In this document: positions 42,932-52,027 of the stretch, piece after piece
Layout of the letters: each line of letters starts with the position of its first letter
Numbering within the stretch: the stretch's first letter is position 1
DNA from: Pseudomonas putida
Lineage (GTDB): Bacteria; Pseudomonadota; Gammaproteobacteria; Pseudomonadales; Pseudomonadaceae
Reading direction: 5' to 3'
Assembly: GCF_009883635.2 (NCBI RefSeq)
Contig: NZ_CP026115.2
Span: 2,170,001-2,234,000 of the forward strand
DNA length: 64,000 nt
Program-made: the position numbers and the translations under genes
Notes under the pieces: generated by a model
Seen by the model: the letters and a program-made list of their open reading frames with translations, nothing else
Databases searched by the model: none
Told to the model about the DNA's origin: nothing

Positions 42932-44338
42932 ATGTCGAAGTCGGTTCAACTCATCAAAGATCATGACGTCAAGTGGATTGATCTGCGTTTCACGGACACC
43001 AAGGGCGTACAGCATCACGTGACCATGCCGGCGCGTGATGGCCTGGACGAAGACTTCTTCGAAGTCGGCAAGATGTTCGACGGCTCCTCCATCGCTGGCT
43101 GGAAAGGCATCGAAGCTTCCGACATGATCCTGATGCCGGTCGACGAGACCGCCGTTCTGGACCCGTTCACCGAAGAACCAACCCTGATCATCACCTGCGA
43201 CATCGTCGACCCATCGAGCATGCAGGGCTACGATCGCGACCCACGTGCGATCGCCAAGCGCGCCGAAGAGTACCTGAAGAGCACCGGCATCGGTGACACC
43301 GTCTTCGCTGGCCCAGAGCCAGAATTCTTCATCTTCGACGAAGTGAAGTTCAAGTCCGACATCTCCGGTTCGATGTTCAAGATCTTCTCCGAGCAAGGCT
43401 CGTGGATGTCTGATGCTGACGTGGAAGGCGGCAACAAAGGCCACCGTCCAGGCGTGAAAGGCGGCTACTTCCCGGTTCCGCCGTTCGACCACGACCACGA
43501 AATCCGTACCGCCATGTGCAACGCTCTGGAAGAAATGGGCCAGACCGTTGAAGTTCACCACCACGAAGTGGCGACTGCCGGCCAGAACGAAATCGGCGTC
43601 AAGTTCAACACCCTGGTGAAGAAAGCTGACGAAGTACAGGCCCTGAAATACGTCGTGCACAACGTTGCCGACGCTTACGGCCGCACCGCTACCTTCATGC
43701 CGAAGCCACTGTACGGCGACAACGGTTCGGGCATGCACGTGCACATGTCGATCTGGAAAGACGGCAAGAACACCTTCTCCGGTGAAGGCTATGCCGGCCT
43801 GTCCGACACCGCCCTGTACTTCATCGGCGGTATCATCAAGCACGGTAAGGCCCTGAACGGCTTCACCAACCCGTCGACCAACTCGTACAAGCGTCTGGTC
43901 CCAGGCTTCGAAGCCCCGGTAATGCTGGCTTACTCGGCTCGCAACCGTTCCGCCTCGATCCGTATTCCTTACGTCGGCAGCCCGAAAGCCCGCCGTATCG
44001 AAGCACGCTTCCCGGACCCATCGGCCAACCCGTACCTGGCGTTCGCGGCCCTGCTGATGGCCGGCCTGGACGGCATCCAGAACAAGATCCACCCAGGCGA
44101 TGCTGCCGACAAGAACCTGTACGACCTGCCGCCTGAAGAAGCCAAGGACATCCCGCAAGTTTGCGGCAGCCTGAAAGAGGCTCTGGAAGAGCTGGATAAA
44201 GGCCGTGCGTTCCTGACCAAGGGCGGCGTGTTCTCCGACGACTTCATCGATGCCTTCATCGAGCTGAAGAGCGAAGAGGAAATCAAGGTCCGCACCTTCG
44301 TGCACCCGCTGGAATATGAGCTGTACTACAGCTGCTGA
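42932..44338 (+). CDS. glnA: Glutamine synthetase type I
   Basis: Forms glutamine from glutamate, ammonia and ATP; a dodecamer and the central enzyme of ammonia assimilation. 468 residues. Family features include [13 protein letters not shown] near residue 50, [10 protein letters not shown], the ATP-binding glycine region and NRSASIRIP. The adenylylation tyrosine is Tyr397 in KNLYDLP, so activity should be controlled by GlnE. CGGAGG precedes the ATG. Its sigma-54 promoter and NtrC site, and the nearby ntrBC genes, place it under nitrogen control. Confidence 0.98.
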   Translation: MSKSVQLIKDHDVKWIDLRFTDTKGVQHHVTMPARDGLDEDFFEVGKMFDGSSIAGWKGIEASDMILMPVDETAVLDPFTEEPTLIITCDIVDPSSMQGYDRDPRAIAKRAEEYLKSTGIGDTVFAGPEPEFFIFDEVKFKSDISGSMFKIFSEQGSWMSDADVEGGNKGHRPGVKGGYFPVPPFDHDHEIRTAMCNALEEMGQTVEVHHHEVATAGQNEIGVKFNTLVKKADEVQALKYVVHNVADAYGRTATFMPKPLYGDNGSGMHVHMSIWKDGKNTFSGEGYAGLSDTALYFIGGIIKHGKALNGFTNPSTNSYKRLVPGFEAPVMLAYSARNRSASIRIPYVGSPKARRIEARFPDPSANPYLAFAALLMAGLDGIQNKIHPGDAADKNLYDLPPEEAKDIPQVCGSLKEALEELDKGRAFLTKGGVFSDDFIDAFIELKSEEEIKVRTFVHPLEYELYYSC

Positions 44339-44372
44339 TCCGATTGGCGCCTGGCGCCAATCAGAATCACCG

Positions 44373-44402
44373 AAAACGGCCTTCTTCTGAAGGCCGTTTT
44401 TT
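44373..44402 (+). terminator. Rho-independent terminator after glnA
   Basis: AAAACGGCCTTC-TTCT-GAAGGCCGTTTT is a perfect 12-bp stem ending in six T residues. A second GC-rich inverted repeat (GATTGGCGCC/GGCGCCAATC) lies just after the stop codon at 44342-44362. Confidence 0.92.
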
Positions 44403-44490
44403 GTTTTACGCTCATCGCTTTCAGATACTCCCTACAAGCAAGACTTACCTGACTGCGCACAATCAAATCTCCGACAATAAGGAGATTGCC

Positions 44491-45027
44491 ATGCGCCCCC
44501 TGCCCTTCGTGCTGTGCTTCGTCTTACCTCTTTTCGGCTGCAGCTCCCCCTCACAACCTGAACTCAAGCCTTTGCTCGCGGCAATAGGCCAGCGCCTGGA
44601 CCTGGCCTACGCCGTAGCCGTGCACAAATGGGACAATGGCGTGCCAGTCGAGGCCCCCCTGCGAGAACAAGAGGTTCTGCAGCAGGTTCAAGCTGCAGCG
44701 CATGATTACGACCTGACTCCCGAACGGGCAGCGGCCTTTTTTGCCGACCAGATCGAAGCCAACAAAATCGTCCAGTACGGCTTGATCGACCGCTGGACTG
44801 CACTGGGGAAGCGGCCCCCTCAGCAAGCTCGGAACCTCGCAGATGAACTGCGCCCGCGCCTGGACATGCTCCAGGCAACATTGCTGTTCGAACTGGGCAA
44901 CCTGGACCGCAAGCCGCTTGACGACTGCTCTCGCCAGTTGACCGACGCCCTGGCCGGTCATGCCAGCGACCCGCTGCGGCACATGGCCCTGGTCCGCGCA
45001 ACCGCACATTTGTGTGTAAAACGCTGA
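44491..45027 (+). CDS. Periplasmic (AroQ-gamma type) chorismate mutase
   Basis: A 178-residue exported chorismate mutase that converts chorismate to prephenate. The N-terminus is a signal sequence with a lipobox-like LFGCS. The mature part has the all-helical AroQ pattern: RLDLAYAVAVHKW with the catalytic Arg/Lys, LREQEVL, and AAFFADQIEANKIVQYGLIDRW (in pieces). AAGGAG lies seven bases before ATG 44491. It lies between glnA and ntrB; the role of exported chorismate mutases is unresolved. Whether it is lipidated or cleaved is uncertain. Confidence 0.87.
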   Translation: MRPLPFVLCFVLPLFGCSSPSQPELKPLLAAIGQRLDLAYAVAVHKWDNGVPVEAPLREQEVLQQVQAAAHDYDLTPERAAAFFADQIEANKIVQYGLIDRWTALGKRPPQQARNLADELRPRLDMLQATLLFELGNLDRKPLDDCSRQLTDALAGHASDPLRHMALVRATAHLCVKR

Positions 45028-45036
45028 CCTCAGCAA

Positions 45037-45053
45037 TGCTCTATATTGGTGCA
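45037..45053 (+). promoter_or_regulatory. Strong NtrC-binding site upstream of ntrB
   Basis: TGCTCTATATTGGTGCA differs at one base from the enteric glnA enhancer site TGCACTATATTGGTGCA as I remember it. It is about 145 bases before a sigma-54-like promoter, so it is well placed as an enhancer for ntrBC. Confidence 0.8.
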
Positions 45054-45180
45054 TAAGCGCACCGAACGCTTCGATTTGCAGCCCAAAACGGGTCACTTGA
45101 AACGATAAACCAGGGCAATCTGGTCCGAATAAGCGCAATTCCAGGTCTTTATCAGGCGATTCCGCTTCTTTTCGGAGCCT

Positions 45181-45196
45181 TGGTTTGTTTCTTGCA
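45181..45196 (+). promoter_or_regulatory. Candidate sigma-54 promoter of ntrBC
   Basis: TGGTTTGTTTCTTGCA keeps the invariant GG (45182-45183) and GC (45194-45195) at the 12-base offset and the TTGCA block. The -24 block is weaker than that of glnA. Together with the NtrC site at 45037 it suggests autoactivation. Confidence 0.6.
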
Positions 45197-45292
45197 TTTT
45201 CCTGTGCAGAGACTGGCATCCGCGGATCCACCGACTGCCCGGCCATGGCCGTGCCCTGCCTGACAAGCGCCAAAAGAGGTCAACGACGCCTT

Positions 45293-46378
45293 ATGACCAT
45301 CAGCGATGCACAGCACCGTCTGCTTCTGGACAACCTGACCACCGCCACGCTCCTGCTCAACAGCGAACTGCGCCTGGAGTACATGAACCCGGCTGCGGAA
45401 ATGCTCCTGGCCGTCAGCGGCCAGCGCAGTCATGGGCAGTTCATCAGTGAGCTGTTCACTGAATCGACCGAGGCGCTCAACTCGCTGCGCCAGGCCGTGG
45501 AACAGGCGCACCCGTTCACCAAGCGTGAAGCGCAACTGACCTCGCTGACCGGGCAGGCCATCACCGTCGACTATGCCGTGACTCCGATCCTGCATCAGGG
45601 CAATACCTTGCTGCTGTTGGAAGTGCACCCGCGTGATCGCTTGCTGCGCATCACCAAGGAAGAAGCCCAGCTGAGCAAGCAGGAAACCACCAAGATGCTG
45701 GTGCGCGGCCTGGCCCACGAGATCAAGAACCCGCTTGGCGGTATTCGTGGTGCCGCGCAGCTGCTGGCTCGCGAATTGCCCGAAGAGGGGCTGCGCGACT
45801 ACACCAACGTGATCATCGAAGAGGCCGACCGCCTGCGCAACCTGGTCGACCGCATGCTCGGCTCGAACAAGCTGCCGTCGCTGGCCATGACCAACATCCA
45901 CGAAGTACTGGAGCGGGTCTGCAGCCTGGTCGAAGCCGAAAGTCAGGGATGCATCACGTTGGTGCGCGACTACGACCCAAGCCTGCCGGATGTGCTGATC
46001 GACCGCGAGCAGATGATCCAGGCCGTACTGAACATCGTGCGCAACGCGATGCAGGCGATCAGTTCGCAGCACGAGTTGCGCCTGGGTCGCATCACCCTGC
46101 GCAGCCGTGCCGTGCGCCAGTTCACCATCGGCCATGTGCGCCATCGCCTGGCGGCGCGTATCGAGATCATCGACAACGGCCCAGGCATCCCTGCGGAATT
46201 GCAGGACACGCTTTTTTATCCCATGGTCAGCGGGCGCCCGGACGGTACCGGGCTCGGCCTGGCCATTACCCAGAACATCATCAGCCAGCACCAGGGCCTG
46301 ATCGAGTGTGAAAGCCACGCAGGGCACACCGCCTTCTCGATCTTCCTGCCCCTGGAACAAGGAGCCACCGCCTCATGA
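45293..46378 (+). CDS. ntrB: Nitrogen regulation sensor kinase NtrB (GlnL)
   Basis: A cytoplasmic histidine kinase/phosphatase that responds to PII and controls NtrC phosphorylation. 361 residues. It has an N-terminal PAS domain (about 10-110), the H-box GLAHEIKNPLGG with His142, the N-box NIVRNAMQAI, and G-boxes DNGPGIP and GTGLGLAI. There is no membrane segment, as expected. ATG 45293 is chosen because the open frame upstream is not kinase-like; the RBS spacing is loose. The stop overlaps ntrC (ATGA). Confidence 0.97.
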   Translation: MTISDAQHRLLLDNLTTATLLLNSELRLEYMNPAAEMLLAVSGQRSHGQFISELFTESTEALNSLRQAVEQAHPFTKREAQLTSLTGQAITVDYAVTPILHQGNTLLLLEVHPRDRLLRITKEEAQLSKQETTKMLVRGLAHEIKNPLGGIRGAAQLLARELPEEGLRDYTNVIIEEADRLRNLVDRMLGSNKLPSLAMTNIHEVLERVCSLVEAESQGCITLVRDYDPSLPDVLIDREQMIQAVLNIVRNAMQAISSQHELRLGRITLRSRAVRQFTIGHVRHRLAARIEIIDNGPGIPAELQDTLFYPMVSGRPDGTGLGLAITQNIISQHQGLIECESHAGHTAFSIFLPLEQGATAS

Positions 46379-47811
46379 GCCGAAGTGAAACCGTATGGAT
46401 CGTCGATGATGATCGCTCCATCCGCTGGGTCCTGGAAAAAGCCCTGCAACAGGAAGGCATGACCACCCAGAGCTTCGACAGCGCCGATGGTGTCATGGGC
46501 CGCCTGGCCCGCCAGCAGCCTGATGTGATCATTTCCGACATTCGCATGCCCGGCGCCAGCGGCCTAGACCTGCTGGCGCAGATCCGCGAACAGCATCCAC
46601 GCCTGCCGGTCATCATCATGACCGCCCATTCCGATCTGGACAGCGCCGTGGCGTCCTACCAGGGGGGTGCTTTCGAGTACCTGCCCAAGCCGTTCGACGT
46701 CGACGAAGCGGTGTCCCTGGTCAAGCGTGCCAATCAGCACGCCCAGGAGCAGCAAGGCCTCGATGTGCCGCAGGCCTTGGCCCGCACCCCGGAAATCATC
46801 GGCGAAGCGCCAGCGATGCAGGAGGTGTTCCGCGCTATCGGCCGCCTGAGCCACTCCAACATCACGGTACTGATCAACGGCGAATCCGGTACCGGTAAAG
46901 AACTGGTGGCACACGCCCTGCACCGTCACAGCCCGCGTGCCGCATCGCCGTTCATCGCCCTGAACATGGCGGCCATCCCCAAGGACCTGATGGAGTCGGA
47001 GCTGTTCGGCCACGAGAAAGGCGCCTTCACCGGCGCGGCCAACCTGCGCCGCGGCCGCTTCGAGCAGGCCGACGGCGGTACCTTGTTCCTCGACGAGATC
47101 GGCGACATGCCCGCCGATACCCAGACCCGCCTGCTGCGGGTGCTGGCCGATGGCGAGTTCTATCGCGTTGGCGGCCACGTGCCGGTAAAGGTTGATGTAC
47201 GCATCATTGCGGCGACCCACCAGAATCTGGAATCGCTGGTGACGGCCGGCAAGTTCCGGGAGGACTTGTTCCACCGCCTCAACGTGATCCGCATCCATAT
47301 CCCACGCCTGGCCGACCGCCGCGAGGACATTCCGGCGCTGGCCCGGCATTTCCTCGGCCGTGCCGCCCAGGAACTTGCCGTAGAGCCGAAGCTGCTCAAG
47401 CCGGAAACCGAAGAATTCATCCGCAACCTGCCGTGGCCAGGCAACGTGCGCCAGCTGGAGAATACCTGCCGCTGGATCACGGTGATGGCCTCGAGTCGCG
47501 AAGTGCTGATCGGCGACCTGCCGCCGGAGCTGCTGAACCTGCCGCAGGACGCAGCGCCAGTGACCAACTGGGAACAGGCGCTGCGCCAGTGGGCGGATCA
47601 GGCTCTGGCGCGCGGGCAGTCGAACCTGCTCGACAGCGCAGTGCCCAGCTTCGAACGAATCATGATCGAGACCGCGCTCAAACACACTGCCGGGCGCCGG
47701 CGGGATGCAGCAGTGCTGCTGGGCTGGGGGCGTAATACCCTGACCCGCAAAATCAAGGAGCTGGGGATGAATGTCGATGGCGGGGATGATGATGAGGGCG
47801 AGGACCACTGA
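46375..47811 (+). CDS. ntrC: Nitrogen regulation response regulator NtrC (GlnG)
   Basis: A sigma-54 enhancer-binding protein that activates glnA and other nitrogen genes when phosphorylated. 478 residues. The receiver domain has phospho-acceptor Asp55 in IISDIRMPG. The AAA+ domain has Walker A GESGTGKE, the sigma-54 contact loop GAFTGA and Walker B GGTLFLDEIGDM. The C-terminal Fis-type helix-turn-helix is RRDAAVLLGWGRNTLTRKIKEL (in pieces). It is co-transcribed with ntrB. Confidence 0.98.
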   Translation: MSRSETVWIVDDDRSIRWVLEKALQQEGMTTQSFDSADGVMGRLARQQPDVIISDIRMPGASGLDLLAQIREQHPRLPVIIMTAHSDLDSAVASYQGGAFEYLPKPFDVDEAVSLVKRANQHAQEQQGLDVPQALARTPEIIGEAPAMQEVFRAIGRLSHSNITVLINGESGTGKELVAHALHRHSPRAASPFIALNMAAIPKDLMESELFGHEKGAFTGAANLRRGRFEQADGGTLFLDEIGDMPADTQTRLLRVLADGEFYRVGGHVPVKVDVRIIAATHQNLESLVTAGKFREDLFHRLNVIRIHIPRLADRREDIPALARHFLGRAAQELAVEPKLLKPETEEFIRNLPWPGNVRQLENTCRWITVMASSREVLIGDLPPELLNLPQDAAPVTNWEQALRQWADQALARGQSNLLDSAVPSFERIMIETALKHTAGRRRDAAVLLGWGRNTLTRKIKELGMNVDGGDDDEGEDH

Positions 47812-47833
47812 TCCCTGTTAACCCGTGAAAACT

Positions 47834-47857
47834 CTGGGGCCGCATTTGCGGCCCCAG
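47834..47857 (+). terminator. Hairpin after ntrC
   Basis: CTGGGGCCGC-ATTT-GCGGCCCCAG is a perfect 10-bp stem and tetraloop 22 bases after the ntrC stop, followed by TCATTTCT. Probably the ntrBC terminator. Confidence 0.75.
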
Positions 47858-48010
47858 TCATTTCTGCCTTCCAGTGCACCGATGCTGTGCCCGATGCACC
47901 TCACGAAGGCACAAAACCCCTCAAAATTCGGCCTAATCGCCCTGAAACCCCATGTTTCCATGGCCATGCAAAACTGGCACGCCCCCTGCAATAGTTAATA
48001 CATATCCAGT

Positions 48011-48116
48011 TTCGGGGGCCCTGGTACAGGCAGGCCGGGTAACCCCTCTTTTATTTGCAGTAACGCCGCTTTCGGGGACCTTGGTACAGGCAGGCCGAGA
48101 TATCCCCTCTTTTATT
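48011..48116. repeat. Two imperfect 45-base direct repeats, 60 bases apart
   Basis: Copy 1 (48011-48055) and copy 2 (48071-48116) share ttcgggg, ggtacaggcaggccg and cccctcttttatt with a handful of substitutions and one indel. Each copy has GGGG and CCCC ends and an inner CCTG-GTA-CAGG (copy 2 CTTG-GTA-CAGG) followed by a T-rich tail, so each could form a terminator-like hairpin. The 155 bases between the ntrC hairpin and copy 1 show nothing I recognise. Confidence 0.7.
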
Positions 48117-48549
48117 CGTGCAGCTTCACCTGCACCCGCCAACGCCCAGCGTCCTCTGCACCGGCCCATTCGCCGTGCAGGGGACGCGCAGCAATTACCG
48201 TCAGCAACAGCCCCTTATCGCTTTTCTGCAATCGCCAGCCGACCGGCTTGCCCTGCAGGTCCAATTGACCACGCTGCGCCTTGCCCTCGGCCTCGAACAA
48301 CAGCGCAACGGTGCCTTCAACGTTTTCACCATGCAGCTTGGGCTCTTCGTTGAACCACAGGTCCAAGCCATCCTGCACCACCTCGACCTGTTCCAGCACA
48401 TGCTCATCGGGGGCAGTCAAACGGCCGATCATCAGGCCCACCAAAATGCCGAACAGCGCCAGGGAAAGCAGCATGCGCGGCCAGGCCTTCGAACGCAGGT
48501 CGGGTTCGGGGGTAGAATGCTCGTCATCTTCACGTTTGGAGCCGTGCAT
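48112..48549 (-). CDS. Small single-pass membrane protein of unknown function
   Basis: A 145-residue protein with an acidic, charged N-terminus (1-22), one membrane helix (about 25-43, MLLSLALFGILVGLMIG) and a predicted periplasmic beta-rich domain of about 100 residues. I do not recognise the family. Its ATG at 48549 shares two bases with the divergent trmL start (CATG), and an AAGGA lies eleven bases upstream, inside trmL. A start at the internal Met26 would remove the N-terminal tail and cannot be excluded. Confidence 0.72.
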   Translation of the reverse strand: MHGSKREDDEHSTPEPDLRSKAWPRMLLSLALFGILVGLMIGRLTAPDEHVLEQVEVVQDGLDLWFNEEPKLHGENVEGTVALLFEAEGKAQRGQLDLQGKPVGWRLQKSDKGLLLTVIAARPLHGEWAGAEDAGRWRVQVKLHE

Positions 48550-49009
48550 GTTTCACGTCATCCTTTTTCAACCAGAAATTCCGCCGAATACCGGCAACAT
48601 CATCCGCCTCTGCGCCAACAGCGGGTGCGCCCTGCACCTGATCGAACCGATCAGCTTCGAACTGGACGACAAGCGCCTGCGCCGTGCCGGGCTGGATTAC
48701 CACGAGTATGCCACGCTCAAGCGCCACGAAAGCCTGGCCGGATGCCTGGAAAGCCTGGGCAATCCACGGTTGTTCGCCTTCACCACCAAGGGCTCGCACC
48801 CGTTCCATGAAGTGGCTTATCAGCCCGGTGACGCGTTTCTGTTCGGGCCAGAGAGCCGCGGCCTGCCGGCCGAAGTGCTGGACAGCCTGCCGGCCGAGCA
48901 ACGCCTGCGCCTGCCGATGCGGCCAGGGTGTCGCAGCCTGAACCTGTCCAATACCGTGGCGGTTACCGTCTATGAAGCCTGGCGGCAGAACGGGTTTGCC
49001 GGGAGCTGA
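48548..49009 (+). CDS. trmL: tRNA (cytidine(34)-2'-O)-methyltransferase TrmL
   Basis: Methylates the 2'-O of the wobble nucleotide C34 or cmnm5U34 of the two tRNA-Leu isoacceptors. 153 residues, SPOUT family. The motifs are FQPEIPPNTGNIIRLCANSG at the N-terminus (20 residues), FGPESRGLP in the middle and SLNLSNTVAVTVYEA at the C-terminus forming the knot. TGGAG six bases before ATG 48548 supports the start. It is divergent from the small membrane protein with overlapping start codons. Confidence 0.95.
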   Translation: MFHVILFQPEIPPNTGNIIRLCANSGCALHLIEPISFELDDKRLRRAGLDYHEYATLKRHESLAGCLESLGNPRLFAFTTKGSHPFHEVAYQPGDAFLFGPESRGLPAEVLDSLPAEQRLRLPMRPGCRSLNLSNTVAVTVYEAWRQNGFAGS

Positions 49010-49042
49010 TCGCGAGCCTGTACCCGCGAAGACGACAGTACA

Positions 49043-49082
49043 GGTAACAAAAAAGCGCCCCGAGAGGCGCTTTTTTGTTACC
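49043..49082. terminator. Bidirectional terminator between trmL and secB
   Basis: GGTAACAAAAAAGCGCC and GGCGCTTTTTTGTTACC form a perfect 17-bp stem around a 6-base loop, with A and T tracts inside the stem. It serves convergent trmL and secB. Confidence 0.92.
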
Positions 49083-49089
49083 GGCAGAA

Positions 49090-49575
49090 TTACTGCACGG
49101 TCGGCGTTTCGCCAGTTTCCTGCATGCGCTGCAGCTCTTGCGCGTACAGGGCATCGAAGTTGACCGGCGACAGCATCAGGGCCGGGAACGAACCGCGGGT
49201 CACCAGGCTGTCCAGGGTTTCACGGGCGTACGGGAACAGGATGTTCGGGCAGAACGCGCCGAGGGTGTGGCTCATCGAGGAAGCGTCGAGGTTCTTGATC
49301 AGGAAGATGCCGGCCTGCTGAACTTCAGCGATGAAGGCTACTTCGTCGCCGTTCTTGACGGTCACCGACAGGGTCAGTACCACTTCGTGGAAGTCGCCTT
49401 CCAGGGCCTTCTGCTTGGTGTTCAGGTCCAGGGCAACGCTTGGCTCCCAGGTCTGACGGAAGATCTGCGGGCTTTTCGGGGCCTCGAACGACAGGTCGCG
49501 CACGTAGATGCGCTGCATGGAGAACTGAGGGCTGTTGTCTTCTGCAGCAGCGCCGTTGGTCTGTTGGTCAGTCAT
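49090..49575 (-). CDS. secB: Protein-export chaperone SecB
   Basis: A tetrameric cytosolic chaperone that keeps preproteins unfolded and delivers them to SecA. 161 residues. Characteristic segments are [13 protein letters not shown] near residue 22, the [10 protein letters not shown] strand, [12 protein letters not shown] and [12 protein letters not shown]. It lies 40 bases after grxC on the same strand, in the conserved order rhodanese-grxC-secB found in many gammaproteobacteria. Confidence 0.98.
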   Translation of the reverse strand: MTDQQTNGAAAEDNSPQFSMQRIYVRDLSFEAPKSPQIFRQTWEPSVALDLNTKQKALEGDFHEVVLTLSVTVKNGDEVAFIAEVQQAGIFLIKNLDASSMSHTLGAFCPNILFPYARETLDSLVTRGSFPALMLSPVNFDALYAQELQRMQETGETPTVQ

Positions 49576-49615
49576 GGCAGATCCTTAATCCTAATGTTTT
49601 TGAATGCAGTGCAAA

Positions 49616-49870
49616 TCAGGCCGCCAGCAGCGCGTCGAGCTTGCCGGCGCGCTCCAGGGCATAGAGGTCATCGCATCCGCCGACGTGGGTGCTGCCGATC
49701 CAGATCTGCGGCACCGAAGTACGGCCGGCCTTCTGGCTCATCTCGGCGCGAACCTGCGGCTTGCCGTCGACCTTGATTTCCTCGAAGGCCACGCCCTTGC
49801 TCTCGAGCAGGTACTTGGCGCGCATGCAGTAGGGGCAGTAGTCGCTGGAATAGACGATGACGGGCTTCAT
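49616..49870 (-). CDS. grxC: Glutaredoxin 3
   Basis: An 84-residue glutaredoxin with the dithiol active site CPYC at Cys12-Cys15, the cis-Pro loop TSVPQIWIG and the GGCDDL glutathione-binding end. It reduces protein disulfides and glutathione mixed disulfides. One base separates it from the rhodanese gene upstream, so they are co-transcribed. Confidence 0.97.
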   Translation of the reverse strand: MKPVIVYSSDYCPYCMRAKYLLESKGVAFEEIKVDGKPQVRAEMSQKAGRTSVPQIWIGSTHVGGCDDLYALERAGKLDALLAA

Positions 49871-49871
49871 A

Positions 49872-50285
49872 TCACTTCACCAGGGGCAGGTTATCGGCTT
49901 TCCAGCTGGAAACGCCACCGCTCAGTTTGGCGGCAGTGTAACCGGCCTTGATCAGCTCACCGCAGACCGCGCCGGACTGCTGGCCCATCGCGTCGACGAC
50001 GATCAGGGTCTTCTCTTTGTGCTTCTCGAGCTCGGTCATGCGGCTGGCGATCTTGTCCTGCGGGATGTTCAGCGCACCGACGATGTGGCCGGCGGAGTAT
50101 TCCTTGGAAGGACGAATGTCGATGACCAGTGCCTTGTCGGCATTGACCAGCGCGGTCAGTTGGCCGTTGCTCAGGCTCTGGCCGCCACGGCGCAGTTCAT
50201 TGACGAGCAGTGCAACCAGCAGAACCACGAAGATCGCCACCAGGATGTAGTGATCTGTCGCGAATTGAATCAGGTGAGCAACCAT
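49872..50285 (-). CDS. Membrane-anchored rhodanese-like protein (YibN type), Cys replaced by Asp
   Basis: A 137-residue protein with an N-terminal membrane helix (about 12-29) and one rhodanese domain (about 40-135) including IDIRPSKEYSAGHIVGALNIP. The active-site loop, normally C-x-x-G-x-x-S, reads DAMGQQS with Asp98 at the Cys position, so sulfurtransferase activity is not expected. It resembles E. coli YibN, which has the same neighbours. ATG 50285 is assigned because it precedes the helix directly; the RBS is weak. Confidence 0.88.
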   Translation of the reverse strand: MVAHLIQFATDHYILVAIFVVLLVALLVNELRRGGQSLSNGQLTALVNADKALVIDIRPSKEYSAGHIVGALNIPQDKIASRMTELEKHKEKTLIVVDAMGQQSGAVCGELIKAGYTAAKLSGGVSSWKADNLPLVK

Positions 50286-50491
50286 CAGCGGTGTTCCAGG
50301 CGATTGAAAATGCCGGCCAGTATACACAGCCCCCCAGTACCACCAAAGCCCGAAGGGCCGGCTGTAAAGGTACCTTCATGTTACCGGGTTGACCGCGCCG
50401 GTCGGGCGACGGGACGATTATTCGCCGTTGATGGCGCATTTGCCCTAAAATGCGTGTCTTTATCATCTTTGAACAACCGTGAGTTTGATTG

Positions 50492-52027
50492 ATGACGAGT
50501 ACGCCCAAACCCCTGGTCCTGATCATCCTGGATGGATTCGGCCACAGCGAAAGCCCCGAATACAACGCCATCTATGCCGCCAATACACCGGTCTATGACC
50601 GCCTGCGCGCTACCCAGCCGCACGGCCTGATTTCCGGATCAGGGATGGATGTCGGCCTGCCGGACGGGCAGATGGGCAACTCCGAAGTCGGTCACATGAA
50701 CCTCGGCGCGGGTCGCGTCGTCTACCAGGACTTCACCCGGGTGACCAAGGCCATCCGTGATGGCGAGTTCTTCCAGAACCCGGTGCTCACCGGCGCCGTG
50801 GACAAGGCTGCAAGCGCCGGCAAGGCTGTGCACATCCTCGGCCTGCTGTCCGACGGTGGCGTGCACAGCCATCAGGACCACCTGGTCGCCATGGCCGAAC
50901 TGGCCGCGCAGCGCGGTGCCGAGAAGATCTACCTGCACGCCTTCCTCGATGGCCGTGACACCCCGCCACGCAGCGCGCAATCGTCGATCGAACTGCTCGA
51001 CAAGACCTTCGCCAAGCTCGGCAAGGGCCGGATCGCCAGCCTGATCGGCCGCTACTTCGCGATGGACCGCGACAACCGCTGGGACCGCGTCAGCGCCGCC
51101 TACAACCTGATCGTCGACAGCGTTGCCGACTACACCGCCGACACCGCCTTGGCAGGCCTGGAAGCCGCCTACGCCCGCGAGGAGAACGACGAATTCGTCA
51201 AGGCCACGCGCATTGGCGAGGCGGTCAAGGTCGAAGACGGCGATGCCGTGATCTTCATGAACTTCCGCGCCGACCGCGCCCGCGAGCTGTCGCGCGCCTT
51301 CGTCGAGCCGGACTTCAACGAGTTCCCGCGTGCACGCCTGCCGAAGATGGCCGCCTACATCGGCCTGACCCAGTACTCGGCAAAAATCGCCGCGCCGGCA
51401 GCCTACGCCCCGTCCAGCCTGAACAACGTACTGGGCGAGTACCTGGCGAAAAACGGCAAGACCCAGCTGCGCATCGCCGAAACCGAAAAGTATGCGCACG
51501 TCACGTTCTTCTTCTCCGGTGGCCGTGAAGAGCCGTTCGAAGGCGAAGAGCGCATCCTGATACCGTCGCCAAAGGTCGCCACGTACGACCTGCAGCCCGA
51601 GATGAACGCCCCTGAAGTGACCGACCGCATCGTCGAAGCCATCGAGCAGCAGCGTTTTGACGTGATCGTGGTCAACTACGCCAACGGCGACATGGTTGGC
51701 CACACCGGCGTGTTCGAGGCTGCCGTCAAAGCAGTCGAAGCCCTGGATACCTGTGTCGGACGCATCGTCGAGGCGCTGGAAAAGGTCGACGGCGAAGCAC
51801 TGATCACTGCCGACCACGGCAACGTCGAGCAGATGGAAGACGCCTGCACCGGCCAGGCGCACACGGCGCACACCAGCGAGCCGGTGCCGTTCATCTATGT
51901 CGGCAAGCGCAAGGTGCAAGTGCGCGAAGGCGGCGTGCTGGCGGACGTGGCGCCGACCATGCTGAAACTGCTGGGCCTGGAAAAGCCGGCAGAAATGACC
52001 GGTACTTCGATCCTGGTCGACGCTTAA
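50492..52027 (+). CDS. gpmI: 2,3-bisphosphoglycerate-independent phosphoglycerate mutase
   Basis: Interconverts 3- and 2-phosphoglycerate through a phosphoserine intermediate using two manganese ions. 511 residues. The N-terminal metal site ILDGFG, the nucleophile Ser64 in [32 protein letters not shown] and the C-terminal [11 protein letters not shown] are all intact. ATG 50492 follows a TTG in frame. It is divergent from the rhodanese gene and the first gene of a cluster with envC and ctpA. Confidence 0.98.
   Translation: MTSTPKPLVLIILDGFGHSESPEYNAIYAANTPVYDRLRATQPHGLISGSGMDVGLPDGQMGNSEVGHMNLGAGRVVYQDFTRVTKAIRDGEFFQNPVLTGAVDKAASAGKAVHILGLLSDGGVHSHQDHLVAMAELAAQRGAEKIYLHAFLDGRDTPPRSAQSSIELLDKTFAKLGKGRIASLIGRYFAMDRDNRWDRVSAAYNLIVDSVADYTADTALAGLEAAYAREENDEFVKATRIGEAVKVEDGDAVIFMNFRADRARELSRAFVEPDFNEFPRARLPKMAAYIGLTQYSAKIAAPAAYAPSSLNNVLGEYLAKNGKTQLRIAETEKYAHVTFFFSGGREEPFEGEERILIPSPKVATYDLQPEMNAPEVTDRIVEAIEQQRFDVIVVNYANGDMVGHTGVFEAAVKAVEALDTCVGRIVEALEKVDGEALITADHGNVEQMEDACTGQAHTAHTSEPVPFIYVGKRKVQVREGGVLADVAPTMLKLLGLEKPAEMTGTSILVDA

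Noticed and set aside
48011..48116. Possible CRISPR array at the two direct repeats
   Set aside because: Only two imperfect copies, a spacer of about 15 bases and no cas genes.
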